NCBI GenBank assembly: GCA_016169945.1
Contig: JADLSH010000078.1
Location: 496,001 to 560,000, forward strand
Direction of reading: 5' to 3'
Length of the DNA: 64,000 bases
Source of the DNA: Trachythela sp. YZ-2020
Taxonomy: Eukaryota; Cnidaria; Anthozoa; Malacalcyonacea; Clavulariidae
Every line of letters begins with the position of its first letter. Within the stretch, counting starts at the first letter, position 1. The notes under the pieces were generated by a model that ran no database searches, had not been told where the DNA came from, and saw only the letters and a list, made by a program, of their open reading frames with translations. A program made the translations under genes and the position numbers. Shown in pieces: positions 46,854-58,765 of the stretch.

Positions 46854-47909
46854 GTAATGTGTTACTCATGCATGCATTAGTATACCGTAAATATAAGAAT
46901 ATTATTTAATTTTGTGCTTTTTAGGATTCCATTTTCCCTATTCTTTGAAAATATTGTTATGGAAAATTCTGCGACTCTATTCAGTTTAGTTCAAAACTAC
47001 TCTAATGAACTGTAAAGTTGTCAGCAACTAAAGTTTACATGCAAGTAAAATTTAATAATATGGTTCTTTTCGGCAACAGCTTTTTAGAATAATTTTGATG
47101 TTTATATTCCATACTTTTCAAGTAAACAGGAATTAATCATACACACAAAGTTTGCCGTTTTTGACTAATGACAGGCTATGAAAAGGTGAGAAAGAGAAAA
47201 ACCCTTTCTTAACAATATAATAATCCAGCAAGGGCAAAACGGTGCAATGTATACTGGCACAGGCCGCACGTCATAATTAGCATGGCTGCTTGCATTGAGT
47301 ATAGTATAGACTTATGTACACCAGATAATCACCTATGTAATCTTATTAAAACAATTATTCACCTCAGGCTCGGTGAATATCGGTGAATAAAAACCTCGAC
47401 TTCGTCTCGGTTTTTATTCACCGATATTCACCTCGCCTTCGGCGAATAATTGTTAAATAGTGCTTGGGAAATTTGTCAGCCTAACCGCATTTATATGAAT
47501 AGAATTTATAAAGTAAGTGGAATGAGTTCACTGATGATAATTATATAGTTCCATGATAATAGCCGGATTCATATTAAAAATAAGAGAGGAGAAACTCGTC
47601 TGACTGAAACGTTTTCTCTACTGAGAAACACGTCTGCATGTTTGGACGGGAAAGTTGGGCGGGAAGGTTTAGAAGGGAAACTGGTTTGGTACAGGATTCA
47701 TAATAGACGAGTTTCCCATATGAGATGAGTGTCCCCGTTTCTACTATGAATTCGTCTAATGTTAAGGCAACATATGCATGCGCATGCGCATGTATGACAA
47801 TATAAGTTAATAAACACAATAGTGGATAATGACATATAGACGTAATAAAATATCATGTTACATGCACTCTAGAATATTTCTATTTCTCTACTTACTTAAG
47901 GAGATTCAG
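46854..47909. other. Intron with a palindromic repeat copy
   Basis: 47325-47458 is a close copy of 11126-11260 (TCACCTATGTAAT, then a GGTGAATA palindrome around GACTTCGTCTCGG). The stretch 47570-47760 has repeated GAAACTCGTCT words in mirrored order. Otherwise nothing. Confidence 0.65.
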
Positions 47910-48031
47910 CAAATTTGCATTATATGATAATGAATGAAGAATTGCAAATATCAAACGTTAAAGAAATGGACCGAGAAACACTTGTACAGATTTGCAAAGA
48001 TTGCGGAATAAAAACGTCTGGAAAATCAAAG

Positions 48032-49128
48032 GTAGCATTTAATATGCATTAATGATCCAAGCACATTATATACTAAAATGCACCGGTAATTAAATTAAAC
48101 ACACGCCAAATTTGTGGGAGAACGGGTTCGGGGTGAAGACTGAAGTGAACCAATATTTATACTCTGGTCAACCCAAGACTCATTCTAGCCTTATGTTTTC
48201 ATCCCGCGGGGGTATACATGAGACCCACTTGGAGAGACTAAATGCCCTAGGGGTAAAAACCCCGATAGAGCCCTGTCATCAAGGTTGCGACCCTCTCCGA
48301 CATTACCTGAACCAATGGGTGATAATCCCCCTGGACAGTCTTTACGATTCGACTGATTATATTTCCATGAAATAATCTGAGTCTATGGGCAATGAAGTTG
48401 ACCATTTGGAACACTTCAACCCCGAACCAAAGCTTTATTCAACATCAACAAGTTTAGATATATACAACATGATCATTCACAGCAATAAAATTGTTCGTGT
48501 TTTCCTCTTGGATTAATTGTCCAGCATAACTAAAGCAAGACCACATCCAGCATAACGATACAGCAAGAACATTTCCAGCGATACGATAGAATTGATCGTT
48601 TGTTCCTCTTGGATTACCCTGCATGAAAATAACTATATAATGATATAGATAAATATATCGTCCATTAGATTAGTTCCTCCAACATGTAAAATAGAAGGGT
48701 GGGAGGGTGGAAATTTTTATTCTTGCAAAATTTCGTGTTTATTCAGTTGAAACATTCGGCAAAGTGACACGCTTGACGTTATATAGCGCGCTTTACCTAT
48801 TGTCATTGAAATATGATTGGCAATAGAGTCATTCGATTGGCTGAGCAAATTGCATTCGTATTGCACGTGTCCGGACATACTTTGAACTTTGATCAGAGAT
48901 ATTTTCTTGTGAATTTAGTGGGTGTTGACAGGCTTTTCCCACTTGTTGTATAGTAAAACAAACCTCAAATTAATGTGTTGTCTCATTAACTTAAATTCAT
49001 ACATTGTGATCTATAAATTGGCTATAATTTATATGATATTTCGCACAAAATGCCCCTCCTCAAAATTTCATCTTGTTAAAAATGTTAGCTGTGTAACTTA
49101 TAAATTCATTTGTGTTTTTTTTTTATAG
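48032..49128. other. Intron, no gene
   Basis: Open frame 48112-48375 lies in a segment whose edges are weakly mirrored (GTTCGGGGTGAAG near 48125 and CTTCAACCCCGAACC near 48415), suggesting a decayed element. No recognisable protein. Confidence 0.4.
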
Positions 49129-49254
49129 AGCGGTATGCAGTTGGACATAGAAACACTATATGCCACGTTACTTGTAGGCCATTTTCCGTGTCATCAGTTC
49201 ACTCAGGTACCAGGACACAAAGGTGGATTTTATCATCTAGTTTGTCGCCATGGG

Positions 49255-50158
49255 GTAAGCTCTATCTTTCTTTGTCTCTACGAAGATAATCTCATCATTC
49301 TCAATATATATTTTTAACTCATTAATTTAATATTTACTTTCCAAATTAACCCAAAAAATCGACTATATATCATTCTAAATAATCGGAACAGTTCGTATTA
49401 GGATAAACCTACTACAGTAGTAGGCTAATGCAAACCCAGCGTTCTGATTGGCTACTCTACTAGAGGGCCACCACTCGCGGCCTGGTTGTCTCCTGGCAAA
49501 TAGTCAACTCGGCTTCGCCTCATTGAATATTCGCCATTAGCCAACTTGGCTTCTTTGTGTAATTGTTAATTAGTATATGAACCTACTAGTATATGCTAAT
49601 GCCAATCCAGCGTTCCGATTGGCTATTCTTCTAGAGAAGATTCGGCCATTCGGCGGTCGAGTGCTGTAAAACTACCTGAAAAATACACTGCATGAGAACT
49701 TCGACGTTTAGAACGAAGGACCTTCGCTCGATACGTCGAAGTTCTCATTGTATTTCAGTTCAGATAGTTTTACAACACTATAGTATACTCAACCGCAGAA
49801 TCTTCGCTAGACTCCACCCACACGTATACTGAAACGGCAACGTTCAAGATAAATATTGACCTTTTGCAGTAAATGTTAACTTTTTTGTTTTTCGCATGTC
49901 CCATGATACGACGTGTTAACGCCCTTTTGTCGGGCAAAAAAGAAACAGAACCCTTCCACTAATATTTACACTCTGCATGAACATAAATGCCTTTGTAATC
50001 GCAAGTTTATAAAAGGTTAGTTGATACGATATATGTTTCACGTGATTCCCTTCCAAATGTTTAATTAGCTTCAGTTTATATTACTAATTCAAGATCCGAT
50101 GCAATGTTTGTTATCAATGATGCCAGCCTATGTTACGTTTAATTATTTTTATTTACAG
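49255..50158. repeat. Intron with two palindromic repeats
   Basis: 49395-49640 carries two related blocks with ACCTACTA, TAGTAGGCTAATGC and GCGTTC(T/C)GATTGGCTA. 49670-49770 is a compact palindrome with AACTTCGACGTTTAGAACGA mirrored to TCGCTCGATACGTCGAAGTT; it belongs to the same family as the arms at 37632-38530. Confidence 0.65.
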
Positions 50159-50930
50159 CGTACAGTTGCTTCCAAATTTATTTTGCTACAAGAGTCCACC
50201 AGAGATCCGACGGTTCTATATTTGTCCTTGAGATATCCTCCATTGGTGTTTATCTGTGACACTCCATGTGGTGTTGTGAGACATATGGATAGCAGGAATC
50301 CAGAAATCAACAAAGAGTTGTGGGGAAAGTTCGCAGGTTGTTGATAAGCCACCAATGCAGGTGGAATACCATAATTTATATATGTGCTTTTAATAAGACT
50401 ATATTATAAGCTGTGAATTATAAACATATCAGAAAACGTCATATAAATTATAGTTAATTGATAGACAAATCATTGAGATAAGTATGATTTAATTATCAGA
50501 CAACACTTTGTAGTTATACTGTGTAGGAATCAAACAGCGCTTTATAATAGTATATCTATATTCATTATAGCGTGTGTAGCAGCAGTTCTATTGTAGGGGA
50601 GTTTTGTATACTTTTGTTTAGGGAGCGAGTTTTGTGTAGAGGATATTTGCGCGTCGTGAGAAGAAGATTTAGGGGAGAGGACAGAAAATACTCGCACTCG
50701 ACATTATGATTAGTTATTGCATGCTAAATTATGTACTCATATAAATTGGTGGCTATAAGCTATAATGCAAAAAAGCTCACTTCCCTTGTGGTCGTTTGAG
50801 CACTCTGGCCCCAAGACACTTCACGCATGTCTGGATGTGCATGTGTCTGAGTATTGTACCACATGCGCTTGGTGAGGGCAAGAGTATGGTGTATAAATAC
50901 GAAGTCACTCGCATCTAGACTGCGTTACAA

Positions 50931-50976
50931 GCTGCACTGACGAGCCGTTGAACGGCGAAACATGCATGTCTGCAGA
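50931..50976 (+). ncRNA. Type I hammerhead ribozyme, copy 1
   Basis: Stem I pairs CTGCA (50932-50936) with TGCAG (50971-50975). The core CTGACGA (50937-50943) leads into stem II, GCCGT paired with ACGGC around the loop TGA. GAAA (50957-50960) follows. Stem III is ACA paired with TGT around the loop TGCA. The cleavage triplet GTC ends at 50970. All conserved core positions are present. Confidence 0.88.
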
Positions 50977-51212
50977 TTTGACTATATGCTCCTTCACTTT
51001 GTGTTGTTGAGCACTCTGTGAGGTTAATTGGTGGCTATAAGCTATAATGCAAAAAAGCTCACTTCCCTTGTGGTCGTTTGAGCACTCTGGCCCCAAGACA
51101 CTTCACGCATGTCTGGATGCGCATGTGTCTGAGTATTGTACCACATGCGCTTGGTGAGGGCAAGAGTATGGTGTATAAATACGAAGTCACTCGCATCTAG
51201 AGTGCGTTACAA

Positions 51213-51258
51213 GCTGCACTGACGAGCCGTTGAACGGCGAAACATGCACGTCTGCAGA
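51213..51258 (+). ncRNA. Type I hammerhead ribozyme, copy 2
   Basis: Same structure as the first copy, with predicted cleavage after 51252. One change (ATGCACGTC in place of ATGCATGTC) weakens the third pair of stem III; the core, stem II and stem I are unchanged. Confidence 0.85.
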
Positions 51259-51494
51259 TTTGAATATATGCTCCTTCACTTTGTGTTGTTGAGCACTCTG
51301 TGAGGTTAATTGGTGGCTATAAGCTATAATGCAAAAAAGCTCACTTCCCTTGTGGTCGTTTGAGCACTCTGGCCCCAAGACACTTCACGCATGTCTGGAT
51401 GCGCATGTGTCTGAGTATTGTACCATATGCGCTTGGTGAGGGCAAGAGTATGGTGTATAAATACGAAGTCACTCGCATCTAGACTGCGTTACAA

Positions 51495-51540
51495 GCTGCA
51501 CTGACGAGCCGTTGAACGGCGAAACATGCATGTCTGCAGA
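51495..51540 (+). ncRNA. Type I hammerhead ribozyme, copy 3
   Basis: Identical to the first copy through stem I, core, stem II and stem III, with predicted cleavage after 51534. The array ends a few bases later in a TA-rich stretch, so the last unit is truncated just beyond its ribozyme. Confidence 0.88.
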
Positions 51541-51946
51541 TTTGAATATATATATATGTATATTTATTTATTTATTTATTATGTTCTGTTTCATGTGTTT
51601 TATTTAGGATAATGATATACCAGATATCATACCCTTAGAGTACAGGTTATCTTCTGTCACAATAAGCAGCCCTGAGAACACTCCTCCATTAGTCCATCCT
51701 GTATCTGGGAATTGCAGACGTTATGTACTAGGCGATAGATTTCACGCGTCGACCAATCCACACAAGTCTCCCTTATGCAAATATCACGATATCAATCTTT
51801 GTCGTCAGTCAAACGTTTACGGGACAAGCTACCAAGAGGCGAAAAACCATCAGAAGAATAAGAAACGTCTTCGTAGTTCTTGTATGAACAAAAGTCAAAA
51901 GAAAGCAGATGAGCTCGCGTTAAATGCGCTTGATTTTGTGTTTTGA

Positions 51947-52909
51947 ACGTGTTTGATCTTCCAGCAGAAGGTGGATGGTGCAAAGGTGAAGACTTTGTTC
52001 ATGTTTTTGTCTGCGAAAACTCGTCCGGTAACTCATAGATGCCGACATTATTGAAGTAGCCATCCAATGTGATCTTTCATCTCGAGTAGAAAATCGAGTG
52101 ATTTCACTCTATGATCTACACGAACAAGAATGTATCCAGATTCAGTAGGTGATCTATCTATATTAAATATTTTTAATGTATTATATGCGCATATAGTCAT
52201 AGAGTACGAAGTGAAAATGCAGAGAATGACGTGTTTCGATCCCACTGAAAATGGATTTGTGTTATCCACCCCAAACTCAACCAATGACAATAGTGTAGGC
52301 CTATACTCTAGTCTCTATTCCCGAATTCTAACTGTATGGGAAGCTTTATGTGTCAATTCCATTCACATTTATTTAACCTTATGGCCGTGTTACCTACTCA
52401 TTGTAGTATGGCACATTAGCCTGTCTAACTAAAGTTGCTTATAAGGCTAAATATAGCCCAGCGACTTAATGCTCTGAGTTCGTCTTTTTAATGACAACAT
52501 GCTTGCATTGACACTTATATGCATACATACAAACTTTATTTCATCACGCTAGCCTCAACAACATTTTTCAGTTGATTTCCATCCAGCTGATTAACACTTT
52601 GGCTTTGGCTTGCTTAAATTACCCAAAAATTATTGCGAGAAAAACACAGAAAAACCGTAAGAATCAAGCTAAAAGTATACTTTTAATCAAAATAGTTTCC
52701 ATGTAGATGAAATTGTCAAAATTTTTCACTTTTAACATCCGGCATGCCAGGTATTTTATGTTTTCTGCAATCCTTTTTCGTTACCATCAATTCAGAAACA
52801 CCGCATGGCCACGATTCCGCCTAAGACACTAAGACGAGTATTTTTGCAAATACTGTATTCTGATTGGCGTTATAGTGATATTTTTAAGCGAAACGTCCTT
52901 TGTTTGTAG
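51947..52909. other. Intergenic, no supported gene
   Basis: Open frame 52130-52432 and its antisense partner show no recognisable family. I see no defined repeat. Confidence 0.4.
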
Positions 52910-53880
52910 CTGTAAAGAAGTGTGGCATAAAAAAAAAAGCCCTCGAAGGTGCCTCACGATTCCCAGAGGTCTTCAAGAGGATGTCGAAGTTTATGGAAAG
53001 CGTGACAAGGCAGGCGTCCAAAATAAAGGGACAAAAGTATTACCCAGGTATTGCCAGTGTGGGATATGAACATGTATGTAAGATCGAACGAAATTGAGAA
53101 ACTGTGGCTTGATTTTCAAATTTGTGCTTGGCTGCTTTGCCTAACAACGACTGCAGCAAGCAAGCAAACAAGCAAGCGAGGATATGCTAAGCATCTTTAC
53201 ATGCAGCTGGGAGCTAAGCTGAATTGCGAAGGACGCATCTCAACCTGATCGAGTCAAAGGCTTTTTATAAGGGCGCTTCTGGCAGCCGCCTTATGTCTCA
53301 TATTTGATCATCGAGAACAGCTACGGTCGAAGGGTCAGTTAGGGGATATATTCCAACGCATCTTGTAAACATTCCCTGAGGGAGGAAAACGAAGTACCGG
53401 GAGAAAAACCACAACGTTCGGCAGATCGTTGACTGACGCTTTTCACAAATAAAAAAACGCCTGTGGAGGAGGTAGCGAGAACCCTACATGTTAAGGGTCG
53501 CCTAGACGGTCTGCTTGTCCCAAATGGTCAGCTCGTCCCACCTATCAGAGCATGTTGCGAAAGATAATCCTCGTATTCTGGCACACGTGTTAATTTTTAG
53601 ACAGTGTTGCAAACATGGCGAATTTAGCCGCTCTTTTTACAATACACAAGCTGATTCAATTTTTTTAACGAATTGCTTGCACGCAAGTATTACTAGCCAC
53701 TTGTTCGGAATTAGACAGAGGCGATTTTAAAAAGTGCCGAAACGAAATAACCAGAATAATTGACAATTTACTTGATTTGTGACACAAAATAGTTTTTAGT
53801 GTTTAATATCATATAACAACATTTACAGCTAAATATCCCGGCTGGAAGCACCTTCTCTCAGAGTTGAAAGGCGCTACCAG
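52910..53880 (+). CDS. Two candidate exons of an unrecognised gene
   Basis: Exon 52910-53047 lies between the acceptor TTTGTTTGTAG and the donor CAG|GTATTG; one frame reads basic, helical sequence (VKKCGIKKKALEGASRFPEV, then KGQKYYP). A second exon starting at 53829 after CATTTACAG joins it in phase and reads AKYPGWKHLLSELKGATRSE. Its donor near 53880 is uncertain. The product is Lys-rich and could be nucleic-acid-binding, but I do not recognise it. A poly-A run in the first exon could hide a frameshift. Confidence 0.4.
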
Positions 53881-54568
53881 AAGTGAAAACTCCCCAGTGT
53901 AGAAAACCCTTGAAATTTCTTTCAAGATACGAATTTCACGACACAGGATACAAATTACGCGTTTCACTTTGAGTATCTTGGCCTGGGAAAGTCTTGGAAA
54001 ACCCTTGAAAGTTTGAATTTTATAGATTTTTATAGGGTGGGCGAAAAGCCAGCTTAAAATTTCTCCTTTGTTTTATTTTAGTGTTATGTGTCCATGGACA
54101 TTTAATTTTGATTTTAAAGTAATTGCCGAAAACATTTTTCAAAAGAAGATGGGGCAACGTACTTAATCAAACACCTGAGTCTCCGTTTTTGAGACACATA
54201 CGAGTTTTGCAAGCAAGTGAGTTTTTATGATAAAATGTTTACATATTCCATAAAAGCGTGTGTACTATAGCGTGGGCGGATCTGATTGTAATCTTATTGT
54301 TCTGCATGCAGTTGAACTCAATTCGTCCCAGGCCCTGTCGAGTCTTTTATGTCAGTTTAAGTAAAACGTTTTACCATTTTTAGTTTGTTAGAAATTTGAT
54401 ATGGCCGTTGATCGGGACTTCTCACAAATATTGAAAATGCTATGTTATCCAGAAAGGACGATATCCTTTAATTTTATAATTACGCAGCAGCGCGTCATAC
54501 TGACACTGTATGTACAAAACGCATGAGTTTCATGTGACTGCTAAAATGTAAGTTTATATTTTCTTCAG

Positions 54569-54659
54569 CTGCGGTAGGATGGTCACGCAGACCTTCAGAT
54601 CACGCGATTGGGCACGGATTCCCTTCATCAGCGCTTTTGTTGTGATGCAGAATTTGTGG
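54569..54659 (+). CDS. Possible internal exon
   Basis: A 91-nt segment with a strong acceptor (TTTTCTTCAG) and donor (GTGAGTAT). One frame is open throughout (GRMVTQTFRSRDWARIPFIS). It may continue the gene at 52910-53880, but the phase of the join is not clear. No family recognised. Confidence 0.3.
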
Positions 54660-54815
54660 GTGAGTATCTTACTTTACGATCAACCAAATTTGGTATTTTC
54701 ATCACCGTCTAGTGTTACACGCGCATACACACAAGTGCGAAAATAACATCATAACTTGAACGAGTTGTTATCATTGCTTGCGTCGGTCACAGTCACGAAT
54801 ACAAACTTAATTACC

Positions 54816-54976
54816 TGGGGCCGGTTGTTCAAAAGACGGTTAACGCTAACCCAGGGTTAAATTTGCCTAACCTAGGGTTAAATTTTAACCTTAGGTTTGT
54901 TTGCGTTGTTCAAAGCTAGATTAACCGTAACCCAGGGTTAAACAGTGGGTTAAATTTAACCCACCTCACTAGGTGG
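54816..54976. mobile_element. MITE-like repeat, GGGCCGGTTGTTCAAA type
   Basis: Starts GGGGCCGGTTGTTCAAAAGA and contains several AACCCAGGGTTAA palindromes. I recall this start as a dispersed repeat in marine invertebrates. The right end is not clean. Confidence 0.5.
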
Positions 54977-56751
54977 TTTAACTTGCTAATCGACCGATTA
55001 ACTCGTAAAAATGGACGTCGAAAGGAGTGGAAAACACGTAAACACACAAAAATCTCGGTGAAACAAAGAGTGTACAAAGATTTTATGGATGAAAACCAAC
55101 CTCAAACAGTAAATTCTAAGTCTTTGAATATTATTGTGATTCTTACTCGTCCTGTACGAGCCCATTGAGTTGATTTACCCATACATGCTGGCGTTATATT
55201 TTACGAGCATTAAAGACACAACAATTTAGATTGTCATGGTCTAAGCATGGACATCATTATAGTTATACTGTAGACTACGTCCCCGTCGGTGTTCGGCCAA
55301 TTTTACAATAGACGTTCTATGCCTATAGCTATTAAAATGGTTTTCAAAATATAGTTTTCTGTTTGGCATAAAGCCGTAAACATGATATTGTACAATGAAG
55401 TAAAACGATTTACCTCACGAAAGCTTTGAAATGCCATATTTCAATATTGCCACCAAAAACAACTTGCTGTTTGTACGCCTTCGGGTTTGTTCGAAAAATA
55501 TATTTACTCAGAACCCTTTTTCTTTTGCCAAACAATTCGGTTGCCAGCAGTTTTAATTTACAAGTTCCCATTTGCTTTTCCTGAACATCACACATATGAG
55601 AATGTCAAATTATTTTAGATTGTCTCCGTGCTCTGGGAGACGTAAATGTTATGGGAATAATTTTTGGCGTTACATTCAGGACGGAACTGATGAAAATAGA
55701 AGTGGCATCATACCAGTCAATGTATGTCTTTGTTCTATCAATGATATCTCAAATATTTTGCGTGGAATATTAATTAGGCTGCCCCTGATCGGCCCATCAT
55801 ATACTACTAGCAAGCAATGACTTGAAATCGTATGCTGTTGAATCATATCTTCGGTTCAGTGCATGCTATGTAGATGAAAATACTACCGTTCGAATCAGCG
55901 TTTTACCATCTCTTTAGCGAAGTAAATTATGTTTGTTTACAACGCTATAGGGCCGATTTAGCACCTTTTAAACACTCTGAATATTGTTTTGTTTACAAAT
56001 TAAAAAATATAAACTAATTAAATATTCATTTCGCTTTCCTACCTTTAGTCGTAAATAGCACCATTCGGCAGGTCTTCGAAAAATCTTTTAAAAGCTGCCA
56101 TTTTGTTTATATTACGAAATAATTTAGCCCTTTTATGGCAATTCTCGTGAAAATACCTTCTTGTTGCAGCGTCGGCGCACGCTCAGACAACTTCGGAAGC
56201 TAAAATGTCAGGGATCTTTGCATCCCATCGTCTTGAAAGTACCGGCAATCAATTCCTCGTTATTTCATTACATAGATGGCGGATTTTCATTGGTTTATTG
56301 CAAGCGCCACTAACCTTATATTGCATTTCGTAATTTATATCGCGTGCGGAAATTTAATTTCAACGATTTCGGTCATATATGTATGCGAACTTCAAAAAAT
56401 TGAACTTCTTCTTCAAAGGCAATGAAACTTTGCAACAATACTCCTTTTTTCATCAGCTACAACTTTTCTATAACAGTTGCTGGGAAATTCTAAATCCTGT
56501 TCTGGCAATTCAGTTTATATCAATAATAATTGTAAAATTTTTAGATAATTTATGAACATTTATGCAGATTAATTTGGATATGTAATATGAACCGGAATCA
56601 TTTTAAGAGGCAAGAGAGCAGAGGAGTGAAAGCAGAATGGAGCTGCCATTCGAGCTACCGGACGAGAAGTTCATCTGGAGATGAGAAGTTGGGGACTGCT
56701 ACTTACCAGAATTTTTTCGCATCCAAGCAACTTTGGTCACACTAGTAGTTT
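54977..56751. other. Intergenic, no supported gene
   Basis: Open frames 54983-55168, 55410-55595 and 55572-55820 are unrecognised. Near 56661-56678 the sequence GACGAGAAGTTCATCTGG is identical to part of the terminal exon at 59992-60183, in the opposite orientation, and is preceded by an ATG (MELPFELPDEKFIW). Confidence 0.4.
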
Positions 56752-57275
56752 AAGTTTAAGTTTATTAAAGTTTTGCCCATACATATGTATACATACATAG
56801 TTTAAAATAAAAATAAAACATAGATTACAGTTACTAGGGCTAGAAGTCTACTACAAACCGCTAAAGGCTTTTGCTTAAGACTCCTAGTTTTTTATATTTA
56901 CAATTATTTACATTGACCATCGTAAAATTATTAATAGATTATTCAAATAATAACAAAGATATACAAATTAGAAAAGTTATTCCTTGAGAAGACATAATTA
57001 TATAATTTACATACAAGAGATAGATGAGGGATATATCAAATCTATGTTTCCGAATGCAACAGCAAGAAATAATTTTTTGATTTTTTCTTGAATATGTGAT
57101 AGGATTTTATAATTTTTAATTCAGACTTTAACTCATTCCAGATATTTACACCTTTATTGTAAAGTGAATGTTTGACAAAATTATTTGAAGTTTAGATGCG
57201 TTCCTTGTATTGTGTTTATGTATTTCGCTGTTAGTAACATAGTAATTAGTAAAATATTTTGGTAGGTTATCCAGA
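56752..57275 (-). mobile_element. LINE 3' fragment
   Basis: On the minus strand the sequence reads the C-terminal end of a non-LTR retrotransposon ORF2: HKHNTRNASKLQI, then after a frameshift VNIWNELKSELKI and FKKKSKNYFLL. A 3' UTR of about 200 bp follows, ending in TTAATAAACTTAAACTTAAA. It is 5' truncated directly at the edge of the GATATC satellite. Confidence 0.75.
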
Positions 57276-57975
57276 TAGTGATGAATATCCTAAGATACTG
57301 TATGATATCCTAAAATGTTGTCCTATGATACTGTATGATATCCTAAAATGATATCCTAAGATACTGTATGATATCCTAAAATGATATCTTAAGATACTGT
57401 TTGATATCCTAAGATACTGTATGATATCCTAAAATGATATCCTAAGATACTGTATGATATCCTAAAACGATATCTTAAGATACAGTATGATATCCTAAGA
57501 TACTGTATGATATCCTAAAACGATATCTTAAGATACAGTATGATATCCTAAGATACTGTATGATATCCTAAAACGATATCTTAAGATACAGTATGATATC
57601 CTAAGATACTGTATGATATCCTAAAATTATATCCTAAGATGTTGCATGATATCCTAAAATGATATCCTAAGATACTGTATGATATCCTAAAACGATATCC
57701 TATGATACTGTATGATATCCTAAAATGATATCTTAAGATACTGTATGATATCCTAAAATGATATCCTATGATACTGCATGATATCCTCAGATACTGTATG
57801 ATATCCTAAAATGATATCCTAAGAAGCTCTATGATATCCTAAGATACTGTATGATATCCTAAAATAATATCCTAAGATACTGTATGATATCCTAAAATGA
57901 TATCCTAAGATACTGCATTATATCCTAAGATAATGTATGATATCCTAAAATGATATCCTAAGATACTCTATGTAA
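57276..57975. repeat. GATATCCTAAGATACTGTAT satellite, left arm
   Basis: Alternating 20-bp (GATATCCTAAGATACTGTAT) and 14-bp (GATATCCTAAAATG) units, about 40 in all, with recurring variants. It is the mirror image of 58130-58765. Confidence 0.95.
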
Positions 57976-58129
57976 AATTACATATTTAAGTATGTGTAAA
58001 AATATATTTTTTCAAAACAACATATCTGTTGTCTTTGCATGGGCGGGGAGCACTCCAGCAATCTAGCGTATCGGGACTCTATATTGAAAATATATATTTT
58101 TACACACACTTAAATATGTATTTTTACAT
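57976..58129. repeat. Centre of the mirrored satellite
   Basis: The inner flanks are also inverted repeats (TTACATATTTAAGTATGTGT against ACACACTTAAATATGTA), leaving a unique core of about 70 bp (58014-58085). The whole 1.5-kb block is thus one long imperfect palindrome. Confidence 0.9.
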
Positions 58130-58765
58130 AGAGTATCTTAGGATATCTTTTTAGGATATCATAAAGTATCTTAGGATATCATGCAGTATCTTAGGATATC
58201 ATGCAGTATCTTAGGATATCATTTTAGGAGATCATACAGTATCTTAGGATATCATACAGTATCTTAAGATATCGTTTTAGGATATCATACAGTATCTTAG
58301 GATATCATTTATTTAGGATATCATGCAGCATCTTAGGATATCATACAGTATCTTAGGATATCATTTTAGGATATCATAGAACATCTTAGGATATTATTTT
58401 AGGATATCATACAGTATCTTAGGATATCATGCAGTATCTTAGGATATCATTTTGGATATCATGCAGTATCTTAGGATATTATTTTAGGATATCATACAGT
58501 ATCTTAGGATATCAAACACTATCTTAGGATATCATTTTAGGATATCATACAGTATCTTAGGATATCGTACAGTATCTTAAGATATCGTTTTAGGATATCA
58601 TACAGTATCTTAAGATATCGTTTTAGGATATCATACAGTATCTTAGGATATCATAGAGTATCTTATAAAAAAAATGTTAGGATATCATACAGTATCTTAG
58701 GATACAATACAGTATCTTAAGATATCATACAGTATCTTAGGACATTACACAGTATCTTACAAAAG
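58130..58765. repeat. ATACAGTATCTTAGGATATC satellite, right arm
   Basis: The same units as 57276-57975 in reverse orientation, with similar alternation of 20-bp and 14-bp forms. The edge decays near 58765. Confidence 0.95.

Larger units (their letters stand above)
50745..51546 (+). mobile_element. Retrozyme-like tandem array, 282-bp unit
   Basis: About 2.85 tandem copies of a 282-bp unit that begins AATTGGTGGCTATAAGCTAT (50745, 51027 and 51309). Copies differ at only a few positions. Each contains GTATAAATAC and, about 45 nt further on, a type I hammerhead ribozyme. Predicted cleavage sites are exactly 282 nt apart, so a transcript would give unit-length RNAs that could circularise. This is the organisation described for animal retrozymes, small non-autonomous retroelements spreading through circular RNA. 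The array lies in the intron between blocks 6 and 7 of the HMGXB3-like pseudogene. Open frames on the minus strand (50905-51096, 51187-51378) only repeat with the unit. Confidence 0.85.
43543..51946 (+). pseudogene. HMGXB3-like gene, seven exon blocks, frame-disrupted
   Basis: Blocks: 43543 to about 44470; 44688-44824; 46641-46853; about 47910-48031; 49129-49254; 50159-50336; 51608-51946. Block 1 begins with a Cys-rich segment (CPKCQKTYANRYKPK, then CSQCGYEIGGTY) and later reads VNKEGHFYSCTSKDCRAVKI. Block 2 reads LFNISDKVMLAIDILLEWRE, which I relate to the conserved C-terminal region of HMG-domain protein 3. Block 4 is SAP-like (DRETLVQICKDCGIKTSGK). Blocks 5-6 join in phase and read FYHLVCRHG then TVASKFILLQESTRDPTVLY and PLVFICDTPCGVVRH. 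Block 7 reads RYVLGDRFHASTNPHKSPLC and ends at TGA. Frame breaks occur near 43700, 43850, 43950 and 46830, and blocks 6 and 7 are out of phase. A decayed gene is likeliest; sequence errors cannot be excluded. The family name is from memory. Confidence 0.6.

Noticed and set aside
50905..51378. Two 63-codon minus-strand frames of almost identical sequence
   Set aside because: They are the same non-coding 282-bp unit read twice; the structure on the + strand is the ribozyme.
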